From: a bacterium
GTDB lineage: Bacteria; Chlamydiota; Chlamydiia; Chlamydiales; SM23-39
NCBI GenBank assembly: GCA_021781995.1
Contig: JAJXVT010000008.1
Coordinates: forward strand, 1 to 45,013
DNA length: 45,013 nt
Direction of reading: 5' to 3'
The notes under the pieces were generated by a model. It saw nothing but the letters and a program-made list of their open reading frames with translations. It ran no database searches and was not told the origin of the DNA. Shown piece by piece: positions 23,529 to 31,761 of this stretch. Every line of letters begins with the position of its first letter. Within the stretch, counting starts at the first letter, position 1. The translations under genes and the position numbers were made by a program.

Positions 23529-24165
23529 TAATGAGTTATTTTCAAGCTTGAAGGTTGTTGCAGATAGGTTTATTTCTATGCTTCATGACTTATACGGATT
23601 ATATCATGATGCGACTTCTGGCTTTAGCCTATATTTAAAAGACTTGCAGCTAAAAAGTTGGAAGGATGGCCAATCTTTGATTGTGTCTAACAGTGATCCG
23701 ACGGATAAAAAAGCCCTCATCTTACACGAAGCATTGATCTCAGATATTATTTCCAGAAATTCTAAAGATGGGGAAAATTACAATAAAATAAGACGTTTTA
23801 TCATTGTTATGATTTCGGAGCATTGGGAACATGATATACGCGAAAAAATCGCTGATGTCTTTGGTCTTAAGGATAAAGACGAAGTTAAGTCCAATATCAT
23901 GGCTGAAATCAATAAGATAAGACAGGATGTATTGCATAATAGAGGCAAGGTAAGCAACTGCGCTGCAAATAAGATGCTTAAATTCTGCGAAGGGGAAGAG
24001 CTAAAGATATCAGAGGCAGATTTTTTTAAGATTTTCGAGGAGATTTTCAAATATATTAACGATCTTTTTTCGACGTATACAGGACAAACGGCATACCCTG
24101 ATAATAGTTTACATCAGGAAGCTAAGAGAAAACACTTATCAATGGAACATACAATTCTTAGATGA
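23521..24165 (+). CDS. HEPN-like protein, operon gene 5
   Basis: A 214-residue soluble helical protein. KIRQDVLHNRGKVSN (residues 132-146) carries R134-x4-H139 with the LHNRG context found in HEPN domains of RiboL-PSP/MAE_28990 type, most of which are RNases or RNA-binding partners. It overlaps the previous gene by 8 bp. The combination of membrane proteins with a HEPN protein on a mobile island suggests a defence or abortive-infection role; this is inference from motif and context. It converges with the zinc-ribbon gene, overlapping by 27 bp. Confidence 0.7.
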   Translation: MSNNELFSSLKVVADRFISMLHDLYGLYHDATSGFSLYLKDLQLKSWKDGQSLIVSNSDPTDKKALILHEALISDIISRNSKDGENYNKIRRFIIVMISEHWEHDIREKIADVFGLKDKDEVKSNIMAEINKIRQDVLHNRGKVSNCAANKMLKFCEGEELKISEADFFKIFEEIFKYINDLFSTYTGQTAYPDNSLHQEAKRKHLSMEHTILR

Positions 24166-24729
24166 TGTTCTATTAAATGGAGCTGAAAAAAGAAGTTCTT
24201 CCTCAATGGTTTTAATATTGTTATGAATCTTATGGAATGTATGCCAATGCATTCCTTTTGGCTTGATAATACCCAGGTGTTCAGGGTCTAATCTTTGAAG
24301 AAGTTGCCATTTTTTGTGGATCAGTTGATCTCCCTGAGTACGATTCTGGCTTTGATAGGCAAGCTTGAGGCAGCATCTACATAAGAAAAGGGGGAAACCA
24401 TCATTCATTTGGATCAAAGAGAGTTTGCGCCTTCTGTGTTTGCATTTAGGGCATTGCAGCCAGTACCGATGATTTCCATAATGTGCTGGGGTTAATGAAA
24501 AGAAGATTTCATATAGTAGAGCTTCAGATGAGTTCATCTGCAAAATAAGCAGCTTATCTGGGTATATTTGCAACCGCACTCCCTGAATGGAGAGTTGACA
24601 TCCTTTAGGAAGAAGTCTCATAGAACTGAAAGGAAAAGCTGAGGTGTCGATATAGGGAAAAGCTTCAATGAACTGCTTGAGCCTTTTTCTGTTAGGTCGT
24701 ATCCCTGTTCCTGAACCGATTCCTCCCAT
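24139..24729 (-). CDS. zinc-ribbon protein of integrative elements
   Basis: A 196-residue protein. The N-terminus MGGIGSGTGIRPNRK is a well-known start of a family of unknown function found in integrated elements. A treble-clef or ribbon is formed by CPKCKHRRRKL (about residues 110-120) and FLCRCCLKLAYQSQ (about 130-143). It probably binds zinc and possibly nucleic acid. It lies 37 bp downstream of the replication-type gene on the same strand. Confidence 0.7.
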   Translation of the reverse strand: MGGIGSGTGIRPNRKRLKQFIEAFPYIDTSAFPFSSMRLLPKGCQLSIQGVRLQIYPDKLLILQMNSSEALLYEIFFSLTPAHYGNHRYWLQCPKCKHRRRKLSLIQMNDGFPLFLCRCCLKLAYQSQNRTQGDQLIHKKWQLLQRLDPEHLGIIKPKGMHWHTFHKIHNNIKTIEEELLFSAPFNRTSSKNCMFH

Positions 24730-24766
24730 TTTGTCCTCATTTTAACCGAAATCAAAAGTAAAAAAT

Positions 24767-25639
24767 TTATTTCCTTTTGAGAATTTCCTTTTTTGCTTCA
24801 GTAAAATCATTTACGAGGCTCTGAATTGTTTGTTCTAGTGTTATTGTTGTTTTCCCCAATCCTAAGATTACATGGCAATAGTTTTTAGGGATTGCCTCTT
24901 GGTTGAGTTCATGCAAATCATGATATCCTTGTTCTTTCAAAAATGCATTGAATTGCCAAGCTTCTCTTTGCTGTTGTGATCCTTTAGAAAGAGCTGGTTT
25001 AGGAGGAATAGCCTGCCTACAGTGCCAATGAAGGGTTTGGATAATGGTAGTTTGTATTGTTGCGGATGCAACCCATTCCAAAGCCAGAATCACCCGATCT
25101 TCAGAATACTGCATAAGCCCTTGTTTTTCATCGTTTGTTAAATCGATGCAACTAATCAAGCATTGGTAGAGAGCTTCTGCACTTTGGGTAGCAGTTGTTA
25201 TCCTCTTAGCTTCTTCTTTTCTTGTTAGTGGTTTTTGTTTGGGTTCCAGTTGGTTTTTTGATGGTTGTAATTCAGCAATTTTCATTGAGAGATTGGTTGG
25301 TTTCACAGAGGTTAAGTTCTGGTCAGAATTGATATCCATTACATGTGTGCTAATAAGTGTAGCAATCGTACCCTTATTGGTTGGTTTAAAAACTGCAATG
25401 CCATACTCGGTTAGTTTTTTTTGTGCGCTTCGGTATTCTCCGCGAGTCAAGCCAATTAACTCATAATCACCAATGTAAGCTTGGTTAATTTTTAGATGAG
25501 CAGTGCGAAATTCATATTCATCGTCTATTCGTTTAGCACGGAAAGAAATCAAAGCTAAAAGTAGGTAAGCTTTCTGATCTTCCAGAAGAAGATTGTGCCC
25601 TCCATCTCTCATATGTTTTACCCAGCCACCTTTTCCCAT
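24767..25639 (-). CDS. replication-initiation-type protein of island 2
   Basis: A 290-residue protein. The N-terminal part (MGKGGWVKHMRDGGHNLLLE, then AYLLLALISFRA) and the helix-turn-helix YIGDYELIGLTRGEYRSAQK with KLTEYGIAVFK correspond in order to the broken gene at 16239-17150 in island 1. Such proteins resemble the N-terminal winged helix of phage O/plasmid Rep proteins. The C-terminal half is helical with no recognised domain. It starts 7 bp after the excisionase-like gene, forming an operon with it. Confidence 0.6.
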   Translation of the reverse strand: MGKGGWVKHMRDGGHNLLLEDQKAYLLLALISFRAKRIDDEYEFRTAHLKINQAYIGDYELIGLTRGEYRSAQKKLTEYGIAVFKPTNKGTIATLISTHVMDINSDQNLTSVKPTNLSMKIAELQPSKNQLEPKQKPLTRKEEAKRITTATQSAEALYQCLISCIDLTNDEKQGLMQYSEDRVILALEWVASATIQTTIIQTLHWHCRQAIPPKPALSKGSQQQREAWQFNAFLKEQGYHDLHELNQEAIPKNYCHVILGLGKTTITLEQTIQSLVNDFTEAKKEILKRK

Positions 25640-25645
25640 CTACTT

Positions 25646-25864
25646 TCACGGTTTTTTGGGTTGATAAGAGTTACAAGATTGATCCAAAATCCATTGATCG
25701 AATTCTGGCATTTTGAAATAAATTCTTTTACCTATCTTGACCACGCTCTTGTTCAGGTTGTTTTTATGTCTACATGTCAAAAGATGCCGCAATTGGCCTC
25801 TGGTAAAAGGATAAAGGCCACTTGTAACAATCTGTTCTATTCCCCACAATTTTGGATTCATCAT
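25646..25864 (-). CDS. excisionase-like helix-turn-helix protein (island 2)
   Basis: About 72 residues from ATG 25864, four bases after GGAG. RGQLRHLLTCRHKNNLNKSV and VKIGKRIYFKMPEFDQWI form the AlpA/excisionase-type winged helix seen in the island 1 copy at 11849-12067. It probably directs excision at the tRNA att or regulates the replication-type gene just downstream. Confidence 0.75.
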   Translation of the reverse strand: MMNPKLWGIEQIVTSGLYPFTRGQLRHLLTCRHKNNLNKSVVKIGKRIYFKMPEFDQWILDQSCNSYQPKKP

Positions 25865-26048
25865 TGGTTCTCCTTCAATACAGTTGATGTACACTTGTTA
25901 ACGTTGAATTGAGGCTAATTGTACACTATCTTTTTGTGAGGGAAGTGGGGACTGTATTTTTGAATAAGCAAAAGCTAAAAAAGACGAGGGAATGATTTTT
26001 GAAAAAAGCGAAGATTTTTCTTGCGGGTGTATTTTTGGCGGAATGGGT

Positions 26049-26726
26049 TTAATCGGTTTCGGATCGTTTCTTAGGACGACCATGAGGAAAAGGATGGTCT
26101 TCTGCAATCCAACCTTTTAGAGTCCTTGGCTTATAAGACCGATTTTTTCCCTCCTCACGATGAAATGATTTGAGTAGGTTGGTGATTATATCTTTCTCCA
26201 GGATATCTGCTGGTGCTATTTCAGGCTCTTTTTCGATGCACTCGTCTACAACCTCTTGAAACCGTGCTTTGTGGTATGGCGTGCCGTATTTTGATTCTTC
26301 TCTTAAAGCAATGTTTCTAGGGTGGAATTGGATATAAATATGCTTGAGCGAATCAGGCAGATATTTCACAAACCGCTTTGGGAAAAGGATTTTATGTCGA
26401 GCCACCCATTCTATGAGATAGGCAAATGGCATGATGATATCCTCCTCGCTGAGGATGTACTTGGTTTTGGGCTGTTTAAGCATGAATCGAATAAGAGGAA
26501 GTCGTATTTTTGTATTAGCTTGAGAACAGAGGGAATACTCCTCATCCGAGGCAGAGGTGATGCCATTAATGATTTCGTGATACCTATCAGGGGATAGAGC
26601 CACTGCAAGAGCTGCAAATTCAGAAGAAGATAGCAAATCCTGATGGAAGTAAGAGGAATAAACCTCCTCCTCACTAAGTTGTGATTTTAAGGTTTGCCAA
26701 AGGATGGTCTCATATTTTCTACTCAT
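26049..26726 (-). CDS. hypothetical protein coupled to integrase
   Basis: About 225 residues from ATG 26726, which overlaps the integrase stop (ATGAGTAG). A longer start at 26789 lies inside the integrase gene. It is helical, with a basic C-terminal segment (SYKPRTLKGWIAEDHPFPHG then RPKKR) that may be a small DNA-binding wing. No signal peptide or membrane span. The family is not recognised. Coupling to the integrase suggests a role in recombination control. Bases 25865-26048 beyond it show no convincing gene. Confidence 0.65.
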   Translation of the reverse strand: MSRKYETILWQTLKSQLSEEEVYSSYFHQDLLSSSEFAALAVALSPDRYHEIINGITSASDEEYSLCSQANTKIRLPLIRFMLKQPKTKYILSEEDIIMPFAYLIEWVARHKILFPKRFVKYLPDSLKHIYIQFHPRNIALREESKYGTPYHKARFQEVVDECIEKEPEIAPADILEKDIITNLLKSFHREEGKNRSYKPRTLKGWIAEDHPFPHGRPKKRSETD

Positions 26727-27783
26727 TGCTGCCTCCAAAGATTTTATTGCAGATGGCTTTGCTATATTTGCGTGTGATTTGGGGATCAAGATGCGTATAT
26801 CGATTAAGCATTTCTAAGGTGCGATGTCCCGTAGCAGTTTGTAATTCCATATTGGAAGCCCCTTCTTTTGCTGCATTCGTAGTATAAGAGTGCCTGGTGT
26901 CATGGAAACGACAATTTTCGATTCCAGACCGCTTTAAAGCCTCTTGCCAAGCTTTCTTGATGTCGATCCTTCCAAAAGCTGTACGGCTGGCAAAAACAAG
27001 CGGTTTTCTAGGATCAGATGTTTGTTGAAGTCGTTTCAGTTCTTCTAGTATCTGCGGCACCATGGGGACGCTTCTTGGTCTTCCGTTTTTCGTCTCTTTG
27101 ATGTAGGCAAGGCCATTTTCAAAGTCGATATAACGCCATTCCAAATTGAGGATTTCTCCCTGACGTGCACCCGTTGTAACTGCAATCAAGACAATGCAGT
27201 AGAGATATTGGTTTTTGCTCTGTTTGCAAGCGGTAAGAAGGAGATTAATCTCTTCATAAGTCAGAAACCGATCGCGCCCAGGATTCTCTTTTAGTTTTTT
27301 AAAATGCAGGCAGGGGCTTTCAGAAAGCCATTTGAGTTCTCTTACTGCATAGCTAAAAAGGGAAGAAAGGCTTGCTAGGTAGCGGTTGACTGTGCTGGAA
27401 GTACACTTTGTGCCTTTAGGTGTGGGCTTTTCAAGGAGAAGTAACCGTTCTTTGCTAATGAGTTCTGAGGTTAGATGTACAAGCGCGTATTTCCCAAGGC
27501 GAGTCTTCCAGTACTCAAGATGCCTTAGAGTATCTCTGGAAGAGCGATGGTGTTGTAATGCTCCATTAGCAATGAAGCGATCAAGGAGTTCGGAAAAGGT
27601 ATACTTTTTTCTGTACAGATCAAATTTGAATTCGCCATCTTTGATTTGGCGTTTAGTTTGCTCTTCCCAGTCCACAGCTTCTTCCTTGCGGTCGAAGGTT
27701 CTGCAAATGGGCGGATATTTTTCGATGCGAACTACTGCTCGCCAAGAATGACCCTTTTTTAAGCGTCTTTTGTAAACTGACAT
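26719..27783 (-). CDS. int: tyrosine recombinase / island integrase
   Basis: A complete 354-residue integrase. An N-terminal AP2-like DNA-binding module (residues 1-50), a core-binding domain (about 60-155) and the catalytic domain (about 170-340) are present. Catalytic residues R207 (TTGARQGEI), K232, H294 and R297 (FHDTRHSYT), H320 (ATGHRT) and nucleophile Y329 (RYTHL) can all be seen. It lies beside the tRNA 3' end, the usual place for such integrases, and should recombine the 41-bp att repeats. It is first in an operon with the coupled hypothetical gene. Confidence 0.95.
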   Translation of the reverse strand: MSVYKRRLKKGHSWRAVVRIEKYPPICRTFDRKEEAVDWEEQTKRQIKDGEFKFDLYRKKYTFSELLDRFIANGALQHHRSSRDTLRHLEYWKTRLGKYALVHLTSELISKERLLLLEKPTPKGTKCTSSTVNRYLASLSSLFSYAVRELKWLSESPCLHFKKLKENPGRDRFLTYEEINLLLTACKQSKNQYLYCIVLIAVTTGARQGEILNLEWRYIDFENGLAYIKETKNGRPRSVPMVPQILEELKRLQQTSDPRKPLVFASRTAFGRIDIKKAWQEALKRSGIENCRFHDTRHSYTTNAAKEGASNMELQTATGHRTLEMLNRYTHLDPQITRKYSKAICNKIFGGSNE

Positions 27784-27860
27784 GAATCCACCTTCCCAAT
27801 AATCAATTGTTATTGATTTAGGTCGGGTGGTTGGTCCGACTGATTAAAACTGTTTTTCAG

Positions 27861-27878
27861 TGCACCATTTTTGCACCA
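27861..27878. promoter_or_regulatory. 11-bp-period doublet between integrase and tRNA att
   Basis: TGCACCA occurs twice with an 11-bp period (TGCACCATTTTTGCACCA), 78 bp upstream of the integrase start and 84 bp from the tRNA end. The same doublet (TGCACCG) lies at the other end of the island. It could also control the integrase promoter. Confidence 0.65.
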
Positions 27879-27961
27879 CTTGGCTTATTTTCCTCTAACT
27901 TCGACTCTTTAATCGCATTTGTTTCTCATCTATCCGCTAGGGAATCAATGAGTTAAAGAGT

Positions 27962-28034
27962 TGGGGCAACCTGGACTTGAACCAGGGACCGACGGGTTAT
28001 GAGTCCGCTGCTCTAACCACTGAGCTATTGCCCC
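27962..28034 (-). tRNA. tRNA with CAT anticodon (Met or Ile2)
   Basis: A 73-nt cloverleaf: acceptor GGGGCAA/TTGCCCC, D arm GCTC/GAGC, anticodon loop CTCATAA, T arm CCTGG-TTCAAGT-CCAGG, discriminator A. The anticodon is CAT. The D-loop and the CTCATAA loop resemble tRNA-Ile2, whose CAT becomes lysidine-modified, but an elongator Met tRNA is also possible. It is not an initiator, since the three G-C pairs below the anticodon are missing; pair 31-39 is A-C. CCA is not encoded. Island 2 is inserted at the 3' half, which the island end restores. Confidence 0.9.
27963..28003. other. attachment site in tRNA 3' half
   Basis: 41 bp of the tRNA that recur at 20333-20373 with two differences (C/T and G/A). 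Integration leaves the tRNA gene whole. Confidence 0.85.
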
Positions 28035-28124
28035 AGAAAATTGAAAAAAGCTTTTGCGCTCCTATAAATATAATACATCCATGGATCGTTTGGCAAGCAA
28101 TGCTTGGTTTGCTGCGCTAATCTT

Positions 28125-29135
28125 TCACTCTTTCCACAGAAACGGCTTGTGCGTTTGTGTATAAGATTCGCTGTAACCAACAGGCACAACGAGCCATGTG
28201 TACTTGCGGCCAGGGGATAATACTCCTTCTAAGTGCTCAATGTTCACTTCGATCGCTACTTGCTCCCCATTGCGCTCTAGTCGGGAATAGTCCAGGGGAT
28301 GAATCTGCTTTTCCTTCTCGGTAACGTCAACGGCAAAAAGCTCAAAGTCTGTATAATATTTGGGACTTTTCAGCGCAAATCTCAGGCCCGATTTCGTCCT
28401 CTGTGGGGAACCAATGAATTCGGGGGTGCGCCGTGGTAGGGTGCGAAAGGGGGATGTAAGGTTCTTGCCGGAATCAATCGCACGCACAGATGCACTAGCA
28501 TGGGCCGTGTCCACTTGGATCCAATAGGGCAGGGGAGATCGACTGGCTTGATCAAAATAAAGGGAGACGGTCTTTCCAGATAACTCGCTGCCGTCTTGGG
28601 GCCATAGGGTCTTATAAACATCAAAAAGCACGCTTTCAAGCTTTTGACCGTTATAAACTAGGGGGGGATTCCAAGGGGCTCGACGGTCGGTCTCTCCCTC
28701 TTGGGGCGGCGGCCCAATTTTCCTTCTCTCTTGGCTTTGCACGGGTGTAAGGGGTAGGCTTAAAAGGGTCGCAAGCAGACTTTCTTGACGCGATAGGGCT
28801 ATCCACGCAGAGCGACTAAAGGAATAACACTCGAGGATCTGCTGCTCTTTTAAATCAATTTCTACCATCGACCATGAGGTGTGGCCTGGGGCATTGCCTC
28901 TCACCCAAGCAGCCCAACTAACGGGTTTGTGCTGCAAAATACGCGAGGGTACGCTGATCTCTTCCAAAATTAGGGTCTTTTGATTGATGGAACGAATGGC
29001 TAAAAGGGTCACAATATTATTGGCTTCTAACACGATATAGTCGCCGCTTTTGGCCTGCTGCAAACGGTCAAGAAAGGGCAGACTCTCCGCATTCAGAACG
29101 GTAAAACAAAGAAAAATAAGGAGCATGCGCTTCAT
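28125..29135 (-). CDS. exported protein of unknown function
   Basis: About 336 residues. The start is ATG 29135 (MKRMLLIFLCFTVLNAESLP), giving a clear signal peptide cleaved after NA; an upstream ATG at 29144 is possible. There are no membrane spans in the mature part. Segments such as PWNPPLVYNGQKLESV and PSPLPYWIQVDT-like stretches suggest a beta-rich periplasmic or surface protein. No family is recognised. It is the first chromosomal gene beyond the tRNA and is divergent from the coiled-coil gene. Confidence 0.75.
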   Translation of the reverse strand: MKRMLLIFLCFTVLNAESLPFLDRLQQAKSGDYIVLEANNIVTLLAIRSINQKTLILEEISVPSRILQHKPVSWAAWVRGNAPGHTSWSMVEIDLKEQQILECYSFSRSAWIALSRQESLLATLLSLPLTPVQSQERRKIGPPPQEGETDRRAPWNPPLVYNGQKLESVLFDVYKTLWPQDGSELSGKTVSLYFDQASRSPLPYWIQVDTAHASASVRAIDSGKNLTSPFRTLPRRTPEFIGSPQRTKSGLRFALKSPKYYTDFELFAVDVTEKEKQIHPLDYSRLERNGEQVAIEVNIEHLEGVLSPGRKYTWLVVPVGYSESYTQTHKPFLWKE

Positions 29136-29208
29136 AAAGAGCAATTATAGGATTTGTTCTAAAACTCGACAAGGAATTATATACGGAAATGACTCCGGAG
29201 AGCAAAAA

Positions 29209-29580
29209 ATGAACTGGATTTTATGGGCAATATTGGCGGCAGGAGGTATGCAATGGCCTCTGGGCAGCTCTCTGCCTAAGGAAATCCGCGAGGAAATCGC
29301 AGATATTGATTCGCAGATCGAGGAGTTGGAAAGGGTGAAAAGGGGCTATGAGGCTAAGGCGATCCGCCACGAAGATCAGGCGGAAAGGCTACAGTTTCGA
29401 GGGGGGCTAATGCTAGAGGTTCGGCGGCATTGGGAATTGGCGGCGGAAAATCGGGAGATGGCTCAGCGGGTCCAAGAGGAAATCGATGCTTTGAAAAAGC
29501 GTCGCATGATGCTTCTGCGCTACAACGGAAATGAGGGACGGCTTCCTCCACCGGGAGGGGATGGTTTTGAGGATATTTGA
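29209..29580 (+). CDS. small exported coiled-coil protein
   Basis: A 123-residue protein. From ATG 29209 it has a short hydrophobic signal-like start (MNWILWAILAAGGMQWPLG), then a long charged helix (about residues 25-105) with heptad spacing (EIADIDSQIEELERVKRGYE), and a Gly/Pro tail. It probably forms a periplasmic coiled coil. Its 3' end overlaps the metal ATPase gene by 20 bp, suggesting one operon. Function unknown. Confidence 0.65.
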   Translation: MNWILWAILAAGGMQWPLGSSLPKEIREEIADIDSQIEELERVKRGYEAKAIRHEDQAERLQFRGGLMLEVRRHWELAAENREMAQRVQEEIDALKKRRMMLLRYNGNEGRLPPPGGDGFEDI

Positions 29581-31408
29581 TAAAGAACACATCCGGCCTT
29601 TTTTTGCTTTAATTGGGTTATTCGTTGGTATTTGCTCGTTTGTTCTGTTTGATGATCGGCTCGTCGCTCATGAAATTTGGATGGGGACGTTAATCATCGG
29701 GGGCTTGCCTATTGTATGGCAGACAGCCAGGGGAATGGCTCGGGGAATTTTTGCTTCTGATATCGTCGCTATGATGGCGATCATCACGGCGGTATTGGTA
29801 GATCAGCCTTTTGCCGGTGCGGTTGTTGTCTTGATGCAGTCGGGGGGAGAGGCTATCGAGGCATATGGATTTAAACGGGCGAGTTCTTCTTTGCGGGGAT
29901 TGCTGGAACGAGCGCCAAAACGGGCTCGGCGCAAGGGGGATGGACGTTTTGATGAGGTGGATGTCAGCGAGGTGCGGGTAGGGGATATATTACTTGTCCG
30001 CCCAGGGGATTTTATTCCGGTAGATGGAACGATCATGGGGGGGGAGGCAGAAATCGATGAGTCGGCATTGACGGGAGAACCGATCCCACGGGGTAAAAAG
30101 GCGGGGGATCGGGTACTGAGCGGCAGTATCGATCTCAATGGGGCTCTGGAAATGCGGGCGGATCGGTTAAGCAGTGAAAGTCAGTATGCGAAAATCGTGG
30201 CTTTGGTAAAAAAGGCGCAAGAAGAAAAGGCGCCGATTCAAAGGCTTGCGGATCGATATGCGGTGCTTTTTACTCCGCTCACGCTTCTCATGTGCGCACT
30301 GGGGTATTGGATCACACGGGACACGACGGCGGTCTTGGCGGTATTGGTGGTCGCAACTCCTTGTCCTTTGATTTTGGCAACGCCTTTGGCGGTGATGTGC
30401 GGTATCAACCGCGCGGCTGATGCGGGAATCATTGTAAAGGGGGGCTCGGCCATCGAACAGGTGGCGTCTATCCAAGCGGCTTTATTCGATAAAACGGGTA
30501 CGATCACGTTCGGAGAACCTCTTGTCGATGCAGTGGTGCCTCTCAATGGTGAATCGGCTGATCGGGTGCTTTATCATGCAGCTGTTTTAGAGCAATATTC
30601 TGCGCATTGCATTGCAAAATCAATCGTCAAGCGGGGCCTTGAATCGCATGAGGTACTTGGGACTCCTTCTGATTTTCACGAGACTCCGGGAAGGGGGGTG
30701 TCTGGAAAAATCGATGGGGAGGTCTATTTGGTGGGATCTTCGTCATTTGTGAGCGAACAGACGGGGATCGATTGGATGGAGCGCTTCGGCGCGGAGGTCG
30801 ATCGCATCTACAGTCAAGATAAGGTGCTGATTTTAGTGGCCAAGGGACGGGATTTACTGGGCTTTATTGTGCTAAGCGATCGAATTCGACCGGCTGCTCC
30901 TGCGATGATTCAACAGTTGCGCATGTTGGGGGTTAAGGAAATTGCTATGTTGACTGGCGATAGCCGCAAAAATGCAGAGGTGATTGCTCACTTGGCTGGA
31001 ATTGGGCAGGTAGAGGCGGAATTGTTACCGGAAGAAAAGGTTGGGTTTGTCGAAAAAATGGGGCAGCGCTATTTTCCGGTGATGATGGTCGGCGATGGAA
31101 TTAACGATGCTCCGGCTCTTGCTACGGCGACTGTCGGTATGGCCATGGGCGCATCGGGAACGGCAGTGTCGGCTGAGGCCGCAGATATTGTGATTTTATT
31201 TGATGACTTATCCAAGGTGGCTGAGGCGATATCGATCGGTAGAAGAATGCTGTATATCGCTAAACAAAGCATCGGGATCGGGATCGGATTGAGCTTTGTA
31301 TTGATGTGCGTCGCTGCGTCGGGAATGGTCCCTCCAGCAATTGGCGCAATGCTGCAAGAGGTGATCGATGTGGCTGTGATCCTCAATGCTTTAAGGGCTA
31401 GAGAATAG
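29561..31408 (+). CDS. heavy-metal P-type ATPase (P1B) with CPL motif
   Basis: About 615 residues from ATG 29561, preceded by GGGAGGGG; a start at 29531 is less well placed. Motifs: TGEP (171-174), transmembrane TPCPL (266-270), DKTGT with phosphorylated D310, and GDGINDAPAL near the C-terminus. The cysteine pair common in P1B pumps (CPC) is here CPL, and no N-terminal HMA metal-binding domain exists. P1B pumps export metals such as Zn, Cd, Co or Cu; the ion cannot be assigned safely. The His-rich protein 8 bp downstream argues for Zn, Ni or Co. Confidence 0.92.
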   Translation: MVLRIFDKEHIRPFFALIGLFVGICSFVLFDDRLVAHEIWMGTLIIGGLPIVWQTARGMARGIFASDIVAMMAIITAVLVDQPFAGAVVVLMQSGGEAIEAYGFKRASSSLRGLLERAPKRARRKGDGRFDEVDVSEVRVGDILLVRPGDFIPVDGTIMGGEAEIDESALTGEPIPRGKKAGDRVLSGSIDLNGALEMRADRLSSESQYAKIVALVKKAQEEKAPIQRLADRYAVLFTPLTLLMCALGYWITRDTTAVLAVLVVATPCPLILATPLAVMCGINRAADAGIIVKGGSAIEQVASIQAALFDKTGTITFGEPLVDAVVPLNGESADRVLYHAAVLEQYSAHCIAKSIVKRGLESHEVLGTPSDFHETPGRGVSGKIDGEVYLVGSSSFVSEQTGIDWMERFGAEVDRIYSQDKVLILVAKGRDLLGFIVLSDRIRPAAPAMIQQLRMLGVKEIAMLTGDSRKNAEVIAHLAGIGQVEAELLPEEKVGFVEKMGQRYFPVMMVGDGINDAPALATATVGMAMGASGTAVSAEAADIVILFDDLSKVAEAISIGRRMLYIAKQSIGIGIGLSFVLMCVAASGMVPPAIGAMLQEVIDVAVILNALRARE

Positions 31409-31416
31409 GAGTTTTT

Positions 31417-31737
31417 GTGAGAAAATGGTGGATTTTATGGGTTTTATTGGCAGCGGCTCCCAATAGTTATGCAATGCTGCAGGCGGGGGTTGCGGTCAAC
31501 GCTGATGATACCGACGATGATGATAATGGAGATGTGCAAATCGTGTGGGTCGGTCCTGGTTGGTATTATGGTTTTTGGTTCGATAATGAGTGGGACTATA
31601 ACAACTGGTATAACAATCATTATTATCATCGACATTATCATCACGATCACGATGAACATCACGATCACGATGAACATCGCAACCATGATGAACATCATGA
31701 TCATCATGGTGGAGGCCACGGTGGTGGACATCGCTAA
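31417..31737 (+). CDS. His-rich exported metal-binding protein
   Basis: A 106-residue protein with a signal peptide (MRKWWILWVLLAAAPNSYA), an acidic patch (ADDTDDDDNGD, about residues 29-39), an aromatic region (WYYGFWFDNEWDYNNWYNN) and a C-terminal His/Asp/Glu-rich tail. In the tail, HDHDEHHDHDEH-type units and GGGHGGGH give about 25 histidines in 45 residues. It should bind divalent metals in the periplasm. It is 8 bp after the P-type ATPase, so it probably buffers or delivers the same metal. No known family is claimed. Confidence 0.85.
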   Translation: MRKWWILWVLLAAAPNSYAMLQAGVAVNADDTDDDDNGDVQIVWVGPGWYYGFWFDNEWDYNNWYNNHYYHRHYHHDHDEHHDHDEHRNHDEHHDHHGGGHGGGHR

Positions 31738-31761
31738 AAATCTGGATTTTGCAAGGAAGGT

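Larger units (their letters stand above)
20333..28003. mobile_element. tRNA-integrated genomic island 2
   Basis: The island is bounded by 41-bp direct repeats (39 of 41 identical) at 20333-20373 and 27963-28003, the latter within the tRNA gene. Inside are a complete tyrosine integrase next to the tRNA, an excisionase-like gene, a replication-type gene, a zinc-ribbon gene and two cargo operons. There are no conjugation or phage structural genes, so it is a small integrative or mobilisable element or satellite. Length is about 7.7 kb. Confidence 0.85.

Noticed and set aside
25898-26107. 69-codon minus-strand frame next to the excisionase-like gene
   Set aside because: It overlaps the 3' end of the integrase-coupled gene and has a low-complexity Pro/Ser/Lys product with no ribosome site.
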